From Protula sp. h YS-2021 (lineage: Eukaryota > Annelida > Polychaeta > Sabellida > Serpulidae): a DNA stretch of 64,000 nt. The notes below the pieces were generated by a model. It made no database searches. It was not told the origin of the DNA and saw only the letters and a list, made by a program, of their open reading frames with translations. The first letter of the stretch is position 1, and each line of letters starts with the position of its first letter. Made by a program: the position numbers and the translations under genes. The stretch is taken from NCBI GenBank assembly GCA_949752745.1, contig OX457027.1, forward strand, positions 91,285,720 to 91,349,719. The letters are read 5' to 3'. Below are positions 23,111-35,552 of this stretch, piece by piece.

Positions 23111-24810
23111 TATTTGCCTCTAAAGTGGTCATTAGATTTCAATGCGATTAAATTTGAATGTTTATAAATCAGTTCTATTAAAATAAGTGAAGGGGCATTT
23201 CTTTCGATATTTCCACCAAATCCTGAACATAATATAGTATCAGATGTGGAATAGAGTAATCCAGCAGCACGCCGAAGCTCAATCCAAAAGCACTTAATTT
23301 AAAAAAAAACAAAGAGCTGGCCACAGTGGAAACAGAGATGGTTCATATTCTACATCGCCACCAGACTCAAGAAGGAAAATAGTGATGTGAAGGTAGCAAG
23401 TCTCATATATGCAATGACTTACGAGCAGAGACAGTCTATAACACATCCAACTTTACCACTGAGAGCCAGGAAGCTAACTACAAAGTGGAGAAGTTGATGA
23501 GTATTCTGTACCAGCAGTGAACAAGGTCTGGAGAAACACCAAAATTTCTGCGACAGGTGAACAAACAAGCAAGCTCTCGCTTGTCTCGCGGTGCACATAC
23601 CTTATATGGGTGCGCACATATGCGAGAGCCATGCTTTCGCAGTGAACGTGTGTGAACAGGTAGCGTAAGAGGTACTGTTTAGTGTAAGAGGTACTGTTTT
23701 GTTTAAACAAAACTTATATTTATTTGTTGTTCTGTTTTTTTCTGGGGGGTGGTGGGGGGGGGGGCTGTGATGTTTAGTTGAATTATGGCATGTTATCCAT
23801 TGTGTGTCTTGCTACTTAAATCAATTCTGTATTTTTTGTGCTACTGTTGTTGTGAGATCTTTAACAAATTTAACTATTTAATATGTTCTGGTCTAATACT
23901 TATGTTAATATGCTACCGCCGGAGAGTGCCATTTAGTAAGAAATCGTAACGCAAACACTCTGTGGGAGTCCAACCCACAACAGCACAAAAAAAAAACAAA
24001 ACAATAAGTATTGACCAACATTAATTTTTTCTTTTTGTGTTTTGTTTTGTTTGTTTTTATTTCTGGACAACAATTTTAAAACATAATAGTAAATGGAATT
24101 GTTTTAACAGATTGTAGCAATTTCGTTATATAATTTCCTAGTAGAGATACGCAAGAACAGGAAATTCCGAAAGTATCAAGTGAACTCTGCAAGAAGGGCT
24201 GAGGTGAGAGGGGCGGCGATGAGTAAAAGAATAGGACTAATTAACACAACAATGTTAGGTCGTTTAAAACGTGTATTGAATAACAGTCAATCAACCAATA
24301 TAAAACATGTAGATCCTACCCCCCCCCCTCCCCACCCACAATTTATGCCCTCTAGGTATCAGAATTATAAAAACAAGACAACAAAAAACACAAAATGTGT
24401 AAAGTAGTTGGGGTTTTTTTCTGGAAAAAGGATTCGTTTCGCAAAAATAAACGGAGAGGGTCCGCGTAGGGGTCGGTTGAAATGGATGCTATCTGATACC
24501 GTAGCTTTTTAAAGATGAATTAATTGCCTACCCAATTGGTGCCTCTGCGTGCTTCGAGTTGATAAGAGAGATAGGAGAGGATTGCTTGGGATTTTATTTA
24601 CATTTTCATAGTATTACTCATTCACGTTTTACAGATCATCATTATTTATTGGAGAGTCAAAGGTGGTAGACGTGTTATTCATTAACTGATTGTTTTAATT
24701 GATGGGAGAAATACAAAGTTGGCAATTTCATTAGAGTGAAAGACATCAAAGCAGGAGGTAAATATTATGTTGGGATTTTTTCCCTCTTCTTTGCGCTGAA
24801 ATCCATGGAG
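23111..24810. other. Intergenic, no gene seen
   Basis: AT-rich sequence with a G-rich tract near 23745-23764 and a C-rich tract near 24320. No border structure of the following virus-like block was recognised here. Confidence 0.5.
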
Positions 24811-25034
24811 TGCTGTGAAGAACAAAACAGTCATCTTACATTCTCTTTTTTGGCTTATATTTAGTTTATATTTTATTTTTGTTTTATTTAATTATATAGC
24901 TAATACCTGCATATGTATATATGTTTATAAACAGGTGAGACACAAGGGCGGAAAAAGAGGGACGAGAGGAAATTCCGAAGAAAAGGCTCAATGTACCGAC
25001 CCGTTATCGACCTTGCAAAAATCCGGCATCAAAA

Positions 25035-27223
25035 ATGACGTGTTCCCTGGAAGGACGCCCAGCGATAATCGGAAAGTGGTCGATGTGTCGTCATTTGCGT
25101 GCTAAGACAGTCGTCCATGCGAAATTTTCAGACGACCAGATTCAAAATGCACTGAAAACTTTTCGAAAGAGTAATATTGCGAGTGAAGGAAAACGCGTTT
25201 ATGCGTGTCGCAAATGCCCTGTAGAAAACTGTGTATGGAAAGGGCGGCGGCTTGATATGCATTTAAAGCGAAACCATTCTGAACTCGATGAAGCCGTTCG
25301 AAAAGACATGTATGCCTATGCTGACCTTCTTGATAGTAGCACTGTTATTACGATACCGTCACAGGCTCTTGATGACTTCATAGCTCGTTTCAAGCAGTGG
25401 CTAAGTACATCCGAAGGAGGCAAATTTATAGATGTGAATTATCCGTAACAGGCCACATTAATCAGATGGGCAATGAAGTGAAGAAGATTACAGAATTTGT
25501 TTTTAAAGATCGGCCATTTACAACTACTGACTTAAAATTGCTGCGGGTATGGACGCTGCCTGCTGAAAATGGTGGTATTATGGACTTTCTACACGAGCAC
25601 TACATGTATTCTACCATAAAGAATCACTGTGTATCTATGATAAACTTTGTGCGACAACTGCGTTTAAACAGGTCATTTTATCCCGAGATAACAACAAAAG
25701 AGTTAGACGAATGGACAATGGCGCAAACAAACACTTTAAAAACGTTAATAAAGGAGAGTAAAACAGAGCAGGCGTCACAGAAAAAGAAACTGGCAACAGC
25801 AGTCGGTGGTGGCGATATAACCTATGCAGATATTGCGAGATACCTTCAGAGCGCCCATATACAACGCACAATCTGCGCTATAAACGCATTCAAGGATACA
25901 GACAAAGTCACATCACATGAGTACGCACTCTACCAAAGCCATCTAATTCTAGCCCTACAGTGTTTGAACGCTAAACGAGTTATTGTTACCTTAACAAAAG
26001 AAGACATGGGAAACGCGCGCGCCTTGCGAGGTAAAGATGGGAAAGACGTAGTACTTATCAGTAAAGTTCAACACAAGACATCTTTAGCCTATGGTAATGC
26101 ACACATTTTTATGGCACCGTATTTCTTAGAAAAATTAAGAAAATGGATTTCAATACTCGTGCCAAGTTTACCCAACTATGAAAGCCGGAGTAACGAAATG
26201 AAATCTTTTCTATTTGCGTGGAAAAAGGGGACAGCGTTATTGTCCAGTGATGCGAATTTTTTCATAAACAAGGCGTGGCAACAGTTTTGTAGTGAAGAGT
26301 TAGGGCCCCGCAACAAAATAATAAGCGGACTGGTGCGGAAATGCCTGGTCTCGGCAGCAGAAAAAGACGGAATGCCACACGAGGATAGAAGTAAACTCAC
26401 GTGCCACATGGATCACTCATGAGAAACGGCGTCGACGTATTATGACGTGTCGGGTAAGGAACAGAGCAGTGTAGACACATACTTTACCGTGAAAAAGTTA
26501 ATAAATTCAGCTCTGGCTGAAAACGAAGTAGAGGGGTTTGTAGGACCACGAGAATGTGGCAACAGTGTGGAGAGTAGAGGTAGTGAGAATGCAAACGGAT
26601 CTATAGTTGAAGGTCAACGACGTACGAGTACAAATACAAAAACACCAACGACACAAAAAGCACCAGTTCCTTCACAACAAGATGTAGAAATACCCACATC
26701 AGTTTTAGCACGAAGTGTCAAACGTACAATTAACACTCCCAGAGATAATACAGATCATGAATGTATTTCGAAGGCAAAACACGTGAAATGTGAATTCTCA
26801 TCTCCTGAAAGGAAAATAATTAAAAAGTGTGATCACGCAAGTCGTCAGTTCTGTACAGATGAGTATATTCAGGATTGTCCTGTTATATTAGAAGATATAA
26901 GTGGTATTGTTCAAAAGTATGGAGCTGATAAATGTAGTGTCGATAAGTATCCGTTAAAAGACGCCGATGTGAAACAGGTCTCATGTATGTTTCCATCATG
27001 TGAAAATGAAATACAAGATGTCTCTCGTTTCATAACGAAATCTGTTTTGAATGTAGCAGGCGATTATGTTCAATGTCGTATAGCTGACAAGCTACCAATT
27101 AAAAAGGAAGACATTCTCAGTTTGTTTCACGGGAATAGTAGTTTGTTCCGGGTAAAATCTGACAGCCAAATTGTAAACATGGTACGAAACAAGATAAAAC
27201 GGGCAAGAAAATCGGCGGACTAG
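25035..27223 (+). pseudogene. Tyrosine recombinase of the virus-like block (broken)
   Basis: The ATG at 25035 opens a frame with a C2H2-like finger (CRKCPVENC ... H-x3-H, about residues 59-84). A one-base frame change near 25,420-25,450 leads to the recombinase frame, which runs to 27223 with a single TGA at 26420-26422. Catalytic features in order are: Arg in LNAKRVIVTLT, Lys in QHKTS, Arg in GLVRKC, His in TCHMDHS, and a Tyr pair in TASTYYDV (26438-26443). The stop falls between the His box and the nucleophilic Tyr, so the copy cannot make a full enzyme without readthrough. The ~250 residues after the Tyr are a low-complexity linker and a Cys-containing C-terminal region I do not recognise. 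Layout (zinc finger, core domain, RK and HxxH boxes) resembles Crypton or viral eukaryotic tyrosine recombinases. The likely job was integration or excision of the whole block. Confidence 0.75.
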
Positions 27224-27423
27224 TAATAATACATTAATGTTGCTTGTCACATTTAGATAAAAAGAGTCGATTGTTCTTTCACTGTTATGTTTTTTTTTGT
27301 TTTTGGTCCTCACTCCCCCCGGATATAAACGTTTGATATATATAGAAAAAGGGAGGGCTAGAAATACAGCTGCAGTACAATACTTTGACAGAAAATCTCG
27401 TACAGACCGCACAAAAAAAAAAC

Positions 27424-28000
27424 ATGGACAGGGCAGAACAAGAAATGGCAACTATGTTTAGACAGCTGCGCATATGTTCTTAAAAATTGATTCTAAACGG
27501 AACAGACAGCAATGGCGGAAGGAACTGAATGCCAGATGGATTGAGGAGTGTTTATTAGTTCCGAAAGAAGAAATAACTTATTGGTTTTTAGAAGAATGTA
27601 AAAAGCGTAATTTACCTGGAGACGAATTTAACATAAGTAATGCATTTAAAAAAATAAATAAAGAGTGGATGTTTGAAATGAAAAGATTAGTTGCAAGGAT
27701 ATTTATATACAGAGCTATGGAAGACATATTTAAGGACTGCTTTGCTATACATATTAACATCTAAAATTAACATTTAAGGCTCAAAGTCTACGTATTTGGT
27801 GGCAACACTTCAGTGACACGTATGAACTTGGACTTCAGAAAATCTCAAAACAAAATATTGTTCGAGATGTTTTAAGAGAATGTCGCAGGAGAAATCTACC
27901 GGAAGGTCGATTTGATATGGACGAAGCCTTTGATAAGGCATTAAATGAATGGAGTGATGACATAAAGAGTGTAGCTATGGTGATTTTCATAAGAACTTAG
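27424..28000 (+). pseudogene. Tandem ~95-residue domain array 1 (two units, unknown family)
   Basis: After an ATG at 27424 and a frame change near 27,470, unit 1 shows W-x3-LN-x2-W, VPKEEI, FLEECKKRNLPG, F-x-ISNAFKKINKEW and ends RAMEDIFKDCF. A second unit follows a TAA (about 27790-28000): W..., KISKQNIVRDVLRECRRR, NLPEGRFDMDEAF, KALNEW. The same unit, with the same junction motif (Y-R-x-M-E-x-x-F-K-x-C), forms array 2 on the minus strand at 31752-32660. The consensus is W-x(n)-NW, K-x-SKE, F-x-x-EC, LPG-x-x-F, D-x-AF-x-KAE-x-EW. It is helical and rich in charged residues. A TATATATA lies near 27334. I know no named family with this pattern; a DNA- or protein-binding helical module is only a guess. 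Confidence 0.6.
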
Positions 28001-29330
28001 GGTATGCACATACATTTCCCATAAAACAACGCCACAGGTTTATGCTTTTAAGTGTTATGTTCTTTTTAAAGTATATAATCCATGAGTTATGTTTACATGT
28101 GCTATAACATAATGTGAATATATTTAGGTTTTACGAGAGAATACATTTAATAACATATGCCGCTGTGAAAGGAGGGAGGGAGGGCGCCATTGCTGGATGA
28201 AAACTAATGTCACATTTTTTGTGTAGGGTAGCAAATTTATATATTTGTTGTTTTTTGTGCCTATTACTTTTATGACATGGAAGTCCCTTAACTTATATGA
28301 GTGTAAATTATGTACAAATCAGACCAATAAAAGGACATATATGAAACACATGCTGTTCGTGTTACATCATTGTTAGGGGGCGGGGGCGAGTTACCCCCTT
28401 TTTGATATATCGCTCGGACCAGGAAAAAGGTTTAAAGTGCGACGGACGGACGGACAGACAGACGGACATGGGACAAACCGAACCCCATAACCCCCCTCCT
28501 TGTTGCACATCTATACCATATATACTCTTCCTTTCCAGTAAGGTTTGGTGAAGATGCGATGAATGGTGCTTTGTTTTTTATATATATTTCGTCCTGACAC
28601 GACGAAAGTTTAAAGTGCGAGACGGACGGACGGACGGACACGGGACAAAATTGAACTCTCCGTCGCACACCATATATACTTTCTTACTGTAAGGCCTGGT
28701 AAAGCCCCAATGAATAGGTTTCAAGATATCGTCCTGACCAATAAAGAAAGGTTCACGAAGGACGGACGGACAGACCGATAGCAATAGCCTGCCGCCAATA
28801 TTGGCTGGGGACTAAACCAAAAAAGTGAACAAATTAAATACACAAAAAGAACTACCTCTCATGTGTTTTATTAATTGTTTATCTGAAAGCAGTATTAACA
28901 GCTCCTGCTATCTATTTAATTTTTAATCTAGATAATTTAAATACTCCAAGGGGGAAGACGGATGGCGGAGGTGAGAATGATCTCCATACGCTCCTTCTCC
29001 CTCTTCTCAACAGAAATGTAACTCCAACTAAAACCACTATGCAGTTTTGTAAAAAACAAATATATATACACAAATATGTAGACATTAGTCAATAATAAGG
29101 GTTAAGGCAAGCACCAGTAACCCGATACAGGGCCCCTCTATCTAGCTTATTTGTATTAACACCATCCGTATTTCATAACAAACCTAATAATGCAAATAAA
29201 AAATAATAGAATAAATTCTATAAATATATTGAAGGTTTACAAAATATAAAAACATATTTCTATTAAACTAAAACCTAACTGATGATCCAAATGGCTACCC
29301 CGACAGCATCAGCTTTGCCTGAGGCTCTCC
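28001..29330. repeat. Spacer with three ~115-bp GACGGACGG-type repeats
   Basis: Between about 28430 and 28800 a unit recurs: CATATATACT..., GTAAGGTTTGGTGAAG..., ATGAATGG..., then AAAGTGCGACGGACGGACGG. AATAAA near 28327 may end a transcript of the preceding array. The rest (28810-29330) is AT-rich with no gene. Confidence 0.7.
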
Positions 29331-29333
29331 ATG

Positions 29334-31167
29334 TCATTTTGCCCCCGAATGCTCGTTTACAGAACGTTTACGTATAATTGGCAACAATATTGATTTATTA
29401 CAACGTTTACGATAGCAAACAAATGTAATGAATATCCCAACACCACCCAATATTACTAAATTTAGAAACAAAAGTGCTCTTAGCACAAAAGTTACATGGT
29501 TTGACAGTTTACGAGGTTTCGCCATCAGTTCAGTTAATGTTGGAAGGATTTGTTTAAAGTGCTTTAATCGTATGTGTTCTACCTTACCTTCAAATAGTGT
29601 CCTATCTTCTTCATTGTTCCATTTATCAGGGGTAAAATTCACAAACGATAACTCGGCATTGAACTTTATTTGTTGTTCTTCAGATGAGCCTGCGATTCGA
29701 GTGAGAAATTTAAAGTATTTTGAGGTAGCCGAACAATTATTTTCAATTGGGATGAGGTAAACGTTTGAAATTTCAACTTGTCCAGTATTACTTGGACATT
29801 TTAAACTTGAATGCAGTAGAAATGAGCACAAATCCTTCAAATACGACAGGTACGGGTGGAAAATTCTAAACCTTTTTATGAAAGAATTGTTTAATTCTAT
29901 GCTTGTTTCTCAGAAATAGGGACAATAAAACAAGTAGGGTACGAGATCACATTGTACCAGGGAGAAACAATTTTGCATGCGGAACCCCATATGCACGGCA
30001 AAAATTCTTCTGACTGTATAAACGCAAAGTAATGTTCATCTTTCGATACTGCAAAATACGCAGATTCTAGAAGGTAGGTTGCACCTAACTGCAGTTGCCC
30101 ATCTGACATGGGCACTTGAATAGCTCGATATATATCGAACTGTTTATCTACATGTAATAAAGGTAATGCCACGACAATGTGGAAGCCATCTTGAATTGCC
30201 ACAACAGACGGGCGTATAAATTTATAGTACATTAATAAGCCATCTTCTGTAAGAGGGAAAGGTAGTTTATACTTTCCAGATATTTGTACGTTAATTTGTT
30301 CGAGTATATCTCTAAGTTCTGTTGGGCTGATTAAAATGGGTGATAACTGACCTTGAATTGATAAATGAATTTGAGAAAAAAGATCAACAATATTTAAACG
30401 GATTTGCCTTATGGAAGCTGTAACAACGTTAAAAATAGCCTGCAACCTTGATACAAACATGGTGTAAGTTCTGTCAGGGAACAACACTAGTGACGCTTCA
30501 TCATACAGATACATTAGTTGTCGATGTAACCTTCTTGTGGCGTTAGATAGCTTTTCTATAGCGTTGCGATTTATTTGAGCGTGAGTGTTAGTTTTGTTTA
30601 GTAATGTTACACTGTCGCTAAAGAGATTAACTAGTTGCTGTTGTCGTGACCCAACGTTACTTATAACTTTACGTAATTCATTAACGTTATGCTGCGTTGC
30701 TGTTCCGAATAAGAAATTAAGTAGGTTACCGACTGTCGGTAATACAGGCTTCGTTTGGTATGTATTGTATTTGGTGGTTAAAGCTCCAATTTCGTCAAAC
30801 AACACACCGATAGTTTCATATTCCTGGATAAATTGATTAGATTCTTGTTTCAATAAGTACACCATTTCCCGCCGTATATACTGGAATAAGTTACCATGCG
30901 CCTCGTTAACATAGATCAGAACTTGTTCATTCAAAGTCTGTACAGCTTCTTCGAAATTCTTAATTTCCACTCGTGTAGGTGCTTGCGACATGGGTTTAAG
31001 TCAATAGTATATGTTAATACCCATGAGCTGTAAGATGCGTAAGCGGCATTTTCGTAGAGGAAATATACTCCTATAGGCGATTGACTACCAACGCCCTTAG
31101 CACATGGCCAAACACAACCGCGAGTGTCACGGCTAGGTAAGTCATTGTTGAATACGAGCAACAGCAA
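29334..31167 (-). pseudogene. Baculovirus-F-like envelope fusion protein (broken)
   Basis: Three pieces in consecutive order on the minus strand. The N-terminal piece (about 31167-30995) has a GVYFLYENAAYASYSSW-type segment; the middle piece (30991-29897) has heptad-like helices and VGNLLNFLFGTATQHNVNEL, which matches the fusion-peptide and adjacent helix of Baculo_F/Env proteins; the C-terminal piece (from about 29915 to 29334) has a membrane span (ALLFLNLVILGGVGIFITFV) followed by a basic cytoplasmic tail. The pieces are in different frames, with changes near 30,995 and 29,905, so this copy is not expressible as one protein. No furin-type RxxR is evident before the fusion peptide. In intact relatives this is a class I fusion protein of the virion envelope, also carried by errantivirus-like elements. 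Next to a recombinase and a nuclease it argues for a DNA virus and not a retroelement. It shares strand with array 2 just upstream. Confidence 0.7.
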
Positions 31168-31751
31168 AAATTTCAGTCATTGTAAGTATCCCCCTCGGCC
31201 AAAAAAAGTGTTTCTCTTGGCTGTTGTTAGATTTTCCACCAAGCTTCTGTTTCTGTTATATTCAAGAGTTTTTTTTAACTTTATAACAGCTGCTGTGATA
31301 TCTGATGATTTCCACCATTCACCAGTTTCCTGTAACATCGGAGAAAAATCCACCACACATCAGCTCCTGATATTGATTCCGTGTTATGATTTTCTTTCCC
31401 AGATTCGATTTAAGAAATATTAAGTAAATTCTTTGAAAAAAAGATCATCAGCCAGTTGCAACCAAATATATAGCCTGACCGGTTACGATATGTCAAGAAA
31501 ATAAATAATTCAGACTTCTTGTTTTTCTTCTTCTTTTTGTTTGGGTTTTGGTAAACTCGGAATCAAGTAAAAGATGAGTTTCCACAATTTAATTTTAGAG
31601 ATGCCACACGTTCAGACTCTAAGCAAGAACTGTAAAGCCTGTTCGTCGGTTTGTTTTTTACGATTTAATCCTTTCGTAAATTAAAAAATAATTAGCAGCT
31701 ATCTTACGCTTCAAATAAATTGTAAAAAAGTCTTCTTTCCCGTGCCATCCC

Positions 31752-32660
31752 TTAGGGTCTATGTAGAAGAAGTGAAACTCCTGAAACATCTTGCTTCAGT
31801 TCGGAAACCCAGTCATTTTCTGCTTTTCTAAAAGCATTATCTATACGAAAGTAATTGCCAGGTAAAGCATGTTTTTCGCATTCTTTTAAAAATATCTTAG
31901 TAACAAACTCCTTTGAAATTCTCTGCTGTGCTTTTGACCAGTTCTCATCCAAATTTTCCCATAAACGATCGTGTTGTATAATCCTAGTAATATCCCAAAT
32001 CATCCACATAAGATAACATTTTTTAAACAACTTTTCCATAGTTCTATATGTATGCATTTGTATAACTAACTTTTCTATCTGTGGTCGCCATTCATTTTCT
32101 GCCTTTCTAAAAGCTTCTTCTATGCTGTATCAAAAGACTTTGAATATAAATTAAAAGTTTCGCACTTTTGGAAAAAGTACTCTATGACCTTTGTTTTTGG
32201 TAATTTGCTGCTTATTTTTAACCAGTTTTTACCAAGTTCAAACCGCCATCGAGTACGTGTGGCAAATGGTGGAATAGCAAAGGTCATACAGATTGCATAA
32301 AAGTGTTGAAATATCGTTTCATATTTCTGTAATGCCCAGAAGCCACTTGTTTTCTGCCTTGCAGAAAGCTCTATCTATATAAAAAAGGTGAGAGTAAAAA
32401 CCTCTATCTTCGCAAATTTGGTGAAATCCGCAGACAGTAGCTTCCTTTGATAATTTTGCACATGCTGCCACCCAGTTCTCATTTATTACCTCCCACCATC
32501 GACACATATTTTTTCCACGAGGAATATTTATAGCCACATGGGCAGCATAGTGGCTTTTAAAAATACTTGTGATTATCGCTTCATCTGATTCATTCCATGC
32601 TTTCTGGTTCTTTTGATTATGCTGTTCTAGTCATTAAGGTGTACTGACGCAATATAACCC
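31752..32660 (-). pseudogene. Tandem ~95-residue domain array 2 (three units, unknown family)
   Basis: Reading from high to low coordinates: a partial unit ends KAWNES; unit A (about 32590-32330) has WWEVINENW, KLSKEATVCGF, FYIDRAFCKAENKW; unit B (about 32320-32065, interrupted by a stop and a frame change near 32130) has LGKNWLKISSKLPK, YFFQKCE and AFRKAENEW; unit C (32057-31752) has WENLDENWSKAQQRISKE, FLKECEKHALPG and FRIDNAFRKAENDW. The unit junction motif YRTMEKLFKKCY equals YRAMEDIFKDCF of array 1 on the other strand. Units are quite diverged, so the duplication is old. Function unknown. Confidence 0.6.
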
Positions 32661-32972
32661 TCACACGTCTCGCCTGTCCTTAAAAAAACGATATAGGTAA
32701 CTAACTAAATGAATGTGTCCTCTCTCGGTGCTTCAGATACCTAGAACAATGCAAAACACTCGCTATACATGCATATGAAAGCACCAAGGAGCATTAGAAT
32801 TAATTTGTATTACTTTATTAAAGTAAAAAAAAAATACATTAGACAACAAAGATATGTGCATATAAAAAGGTAAATATCGAGATTTAACGACAGAGGTGAT
32901 TTTACTAGATATTCTTATATTTGTGTTTGATAGGCTTTAGCTTTTTGTTTGAAATTTTGTTCAGAGGCGAAA

Positions 32973-33666
32973 AATGACTAGAAAGCAACATATGGGTAAC
33001 AGTAGCTACAAAAATGAGGAGCTCTTTGTTGTTTAGGATCGTGAGTTGACAAGAGGAGAAATTCATGTTATCCATGCTTTTAATGATGAAAGATTTTCAT
33101 CCACAGTAATTAATATTCTTGCCTTTTACAGCGATTTGAATGAAACTGTTGAATGGATGTTTATAAACAGCTTAATGGGTTTCTTTCGGATAGTTTTCGT
33201 AGCTGAATACATCGGGCATAAACAACTTAGATATAACGGTACAGATGTGATACCGTACCAAAAATATAGTTTAAATTTGTCTCGGGAATCATATAAATCG
33301 ATCATATCGGCAATAGCAATTCTTTTCCCACAATTGTTTCAAGTGGCAATGAATAGCAAAAAAAGTAAATGTCTGCATTCTATCACATCTGCAAGTGATG
33401 TAGATTTGCATGCAAAAATCTCAAAACTGGTACCGTCTGTAAACATTAAATTCCTTATGATGTCTTTATAGTAAAACGAATTATTTAGTTTTGAAGACAC
33501 AGTGTATAATTTTTCACAATTATATGAAGTAGAAGAATTTGCTGACCAACAGCGGAAGTGTATAGATACAATGATGGAAAAATACAATATACAAGACAGT
33601 GTTCCAAAAACGTACGCGTTTTTAGCTTGTCTAGATTGTGATTCAAATGCCCCTAAACATTTTTAA
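32973..33666 (+). pseudogene. Unknown virus-block gene with in-frame stops
   Basis: One frame runs from the ATG at 32973 to the TAA ending at 33666, interrupted by TAG near 33034 and by consecutive TAG and TAA at 33466-33471. Sequence after each stop keeps coding character (for example FSFEDTVYNFSQLYEVEEF and QDSVPKTYAFLACLDCDSN), so I treat it as one broken gene of about 230 codons. No domain recognised. Confidence 0.5.
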
Positions 33667-33786
33667 AAGGATATAAAAAAAGATTGAGGTGGGTTTATCG
33701 GTCGTCTACTGTATAAACTTCATTATCGAAATGACAGAAAAATATATAATATACAAAATATTTTTATTCTTTTTTTGCTTAAACCA

Positions 33787-33832
33787 GGAAGACCACCCCC
33801 GCACACACACACAAACACACACACACACACCT
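33787..33832. repeat. Short (CA)n tract
   Basis: Imperfect CA dinucleotide run in the spacer between two virus-block genes. Confidence 0.7.
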
Positions 33833-33850
33833 CTACACAGTGTCATTCAA

Positions 33851-34334
33851 TTAACGTTCATAATCTTCAGGTAAACGAAGTCCATTTTTGTGGAGATTAT
33901 TGTGCGGCTGTTCTCTACCCTTGAGGGTTAAAAACACAAAACCACTGGAACGCCTATTCCTTTTAACGAAAGTTTTTGAATTAACTTGGCGAAATAATCT
34001 ATTCGTTTCGCAGTTCTTATACTTGTGACTAACAAGTGTTTCATCTTCTGCTGTAAATAAAATAGAAGCCTCGTACGAGCTGTTGGCAAAATGTACCCGA
34101 CTGAGCGTCATTATATCTATTGAATGGGATATTTCGTATAATATCATGAAAATAGTTGTCATAGAATTCACATTGATCAATATGTGACAGACGCCGAGTA
34201 CATTTCCTCCAACGTAAAACTTCACAAAACATATGTTCGTGTCTCGGAAGTAATCCATCTGATTGTTTTTCTAGTTGCGTTCTACATTTTATAATCGCCA
34301 CATCTAGCTTAACGTTGGCGTCATCTTCTAACAT
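33851..34334 (-). pseudogene. Unknown virus-block gene, one frame change
   Basis: The N-terminal part (34334 down to about 34110) starts at an ATG-less frame with EDDANVKLDVAIIKC and a Cys-rich WRKCTRRLSHIDQCEF stretch. The C-terminal part (about 34110 to 33851) continues in a second frame with RVHFANSSYEASILFTAEDE and a basic RNRRSSGFVF segment, ending LRLPEDYER. Each frame loses coding character where the other gains it. About 160 codons in total. No family recognised. Confidence 0.5.
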
Positions 34335-34339
34335 TTTTC

Positions 34340-35161
34340 ACCAACATCTGAAATTACAGGCAATAATTCAGGTCCAGAAATAGCACTAGAATTAAAACAC
34401 TTATCGTGAACTTGTATTTCAGTTTTTCAATGGTGCTAAACATTTTATACGTTTATGTGCTATATCCAAGATATATGGAGACTTTATTTTTTTCGCTGTA
34501 TAATTACACCCTCCTCTAAACAAGTATTCATAACAAGTACAAAAATGCGTATAATTTGATGGATTAAATGACGCGATCATTTTATGTGTTTTAAAATTTG
34601 CTACTTTTCACTGCTTTATTCTTAAAACTAGCCTCATTGTATACACCTGATATGATACTATCAACCGTAATTGAATTATTGTGTTCGTTCGCATTTATAC
34701 TATGTAGGATGATTTGACAGTGTTCATCGAGTACCAAGCAGCCATTGCTCGCAAATTTATCTTCAATTCATAAATACCCCGTGGCAGATTTATATTTATG
34801 AGACATAACATCTATGTCATAGTGAGCATGTAAAAAAATTCGCAGTGTTATTCATTCTATATTTCGCTATGGTTGCTTTCATATCCGTTTTTGTAACTTC
34901 CTGAAGAAAATAATTTAATGTATTTAGATTTACTTTATTTTGAACATTTATAGCTCCAGTTAAGCCCATCAGTCTGGCCGTATTTTCTGGGATAATTGTG
35001 CAACTGAAAACTTTAATTTTTTCGAATACAATAATATATCTATGGTTAGCTTTCTCTGTGCATTTCCACATGTTACGATCTTCATCAAACCCTACATTTG
35101 ACGATGACCTATGAAATGTGCCTTTAGCTACCTTATGGCCGTATTCGCGCAACACATCCAC
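34340..35161 (-). pseudogene. Unknown virus-block gene, several breaks
   Basis: Reading down from 35161: VDVLREYGHKVAKGTFHRSS, then IIPENTARLMGLTGAIN, a frame change in a T-run near 34830, an in-frame TGA near 34771, LVLDEHCQIILHSINANEH, a frame change near 34590, a Cys-rich NYTHFCTCYEYLFRGGCNY block, and another change near 34425 before the end at about 34340. All parts are on the minus strand in order, which fits one gene of about 270 codons. The Cys block could bind metal. Not recognised. Confidence 0.45.
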
Positions 35162-35341
35162 CCGTAATTTTTTTATATAAACTCCGGCATTTATATGTAA
35201 TGGCGACCAGTTTTGTGACCGTGGTACGTTGTGTGCAATATGCGTTGCCTGAGATCGTTGCAGTCAACATCCATGATTCACTTTTTTGTCTATTGTCTAT
35301 TTTAATTGATTTCAGTTTTAATTGAGTCTTCCTATAGCAAC

Positions 35342-35404
35342 AGAACCGACACAATATGAGCCTAACGGGTTGCCGGTGTCGTTAAATAAATTAATCAATC
35401 AATC
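35342..35404 (+). repeat. Intergenic motif, copy 1
   Basis: ACACAATATGAGCCTAACGG then GTTGCCGGTGTCGTTAAATA, followed by AATTAATCAATCAATC. It belongs to a set with copies at 35553 and 42411 and weaker ones near 42547, 42793 and 42975. Confidence 0.7.
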
Positions 35405-35552
35405 CCAACAAGGTCTTAGAATTTCTAAAAGAGATTAACCTGTATTCGTATGCGTAGATTAACGCTCAGTTCAATTTTTTAATATATTTAAGATTTTATC
35501 TTGTACTGACTTTTAAGCAGTAAAGTATAAATACGATCAAGCTATCAGGAAT

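Noticed and set aside
25410..25450. Programmed -1 frameshift in the recombinase gene
   Set aside because: AAATTTA is present but not in the phase required for a slippery heptamer in the upstream frame, so a plain indel is more likely.
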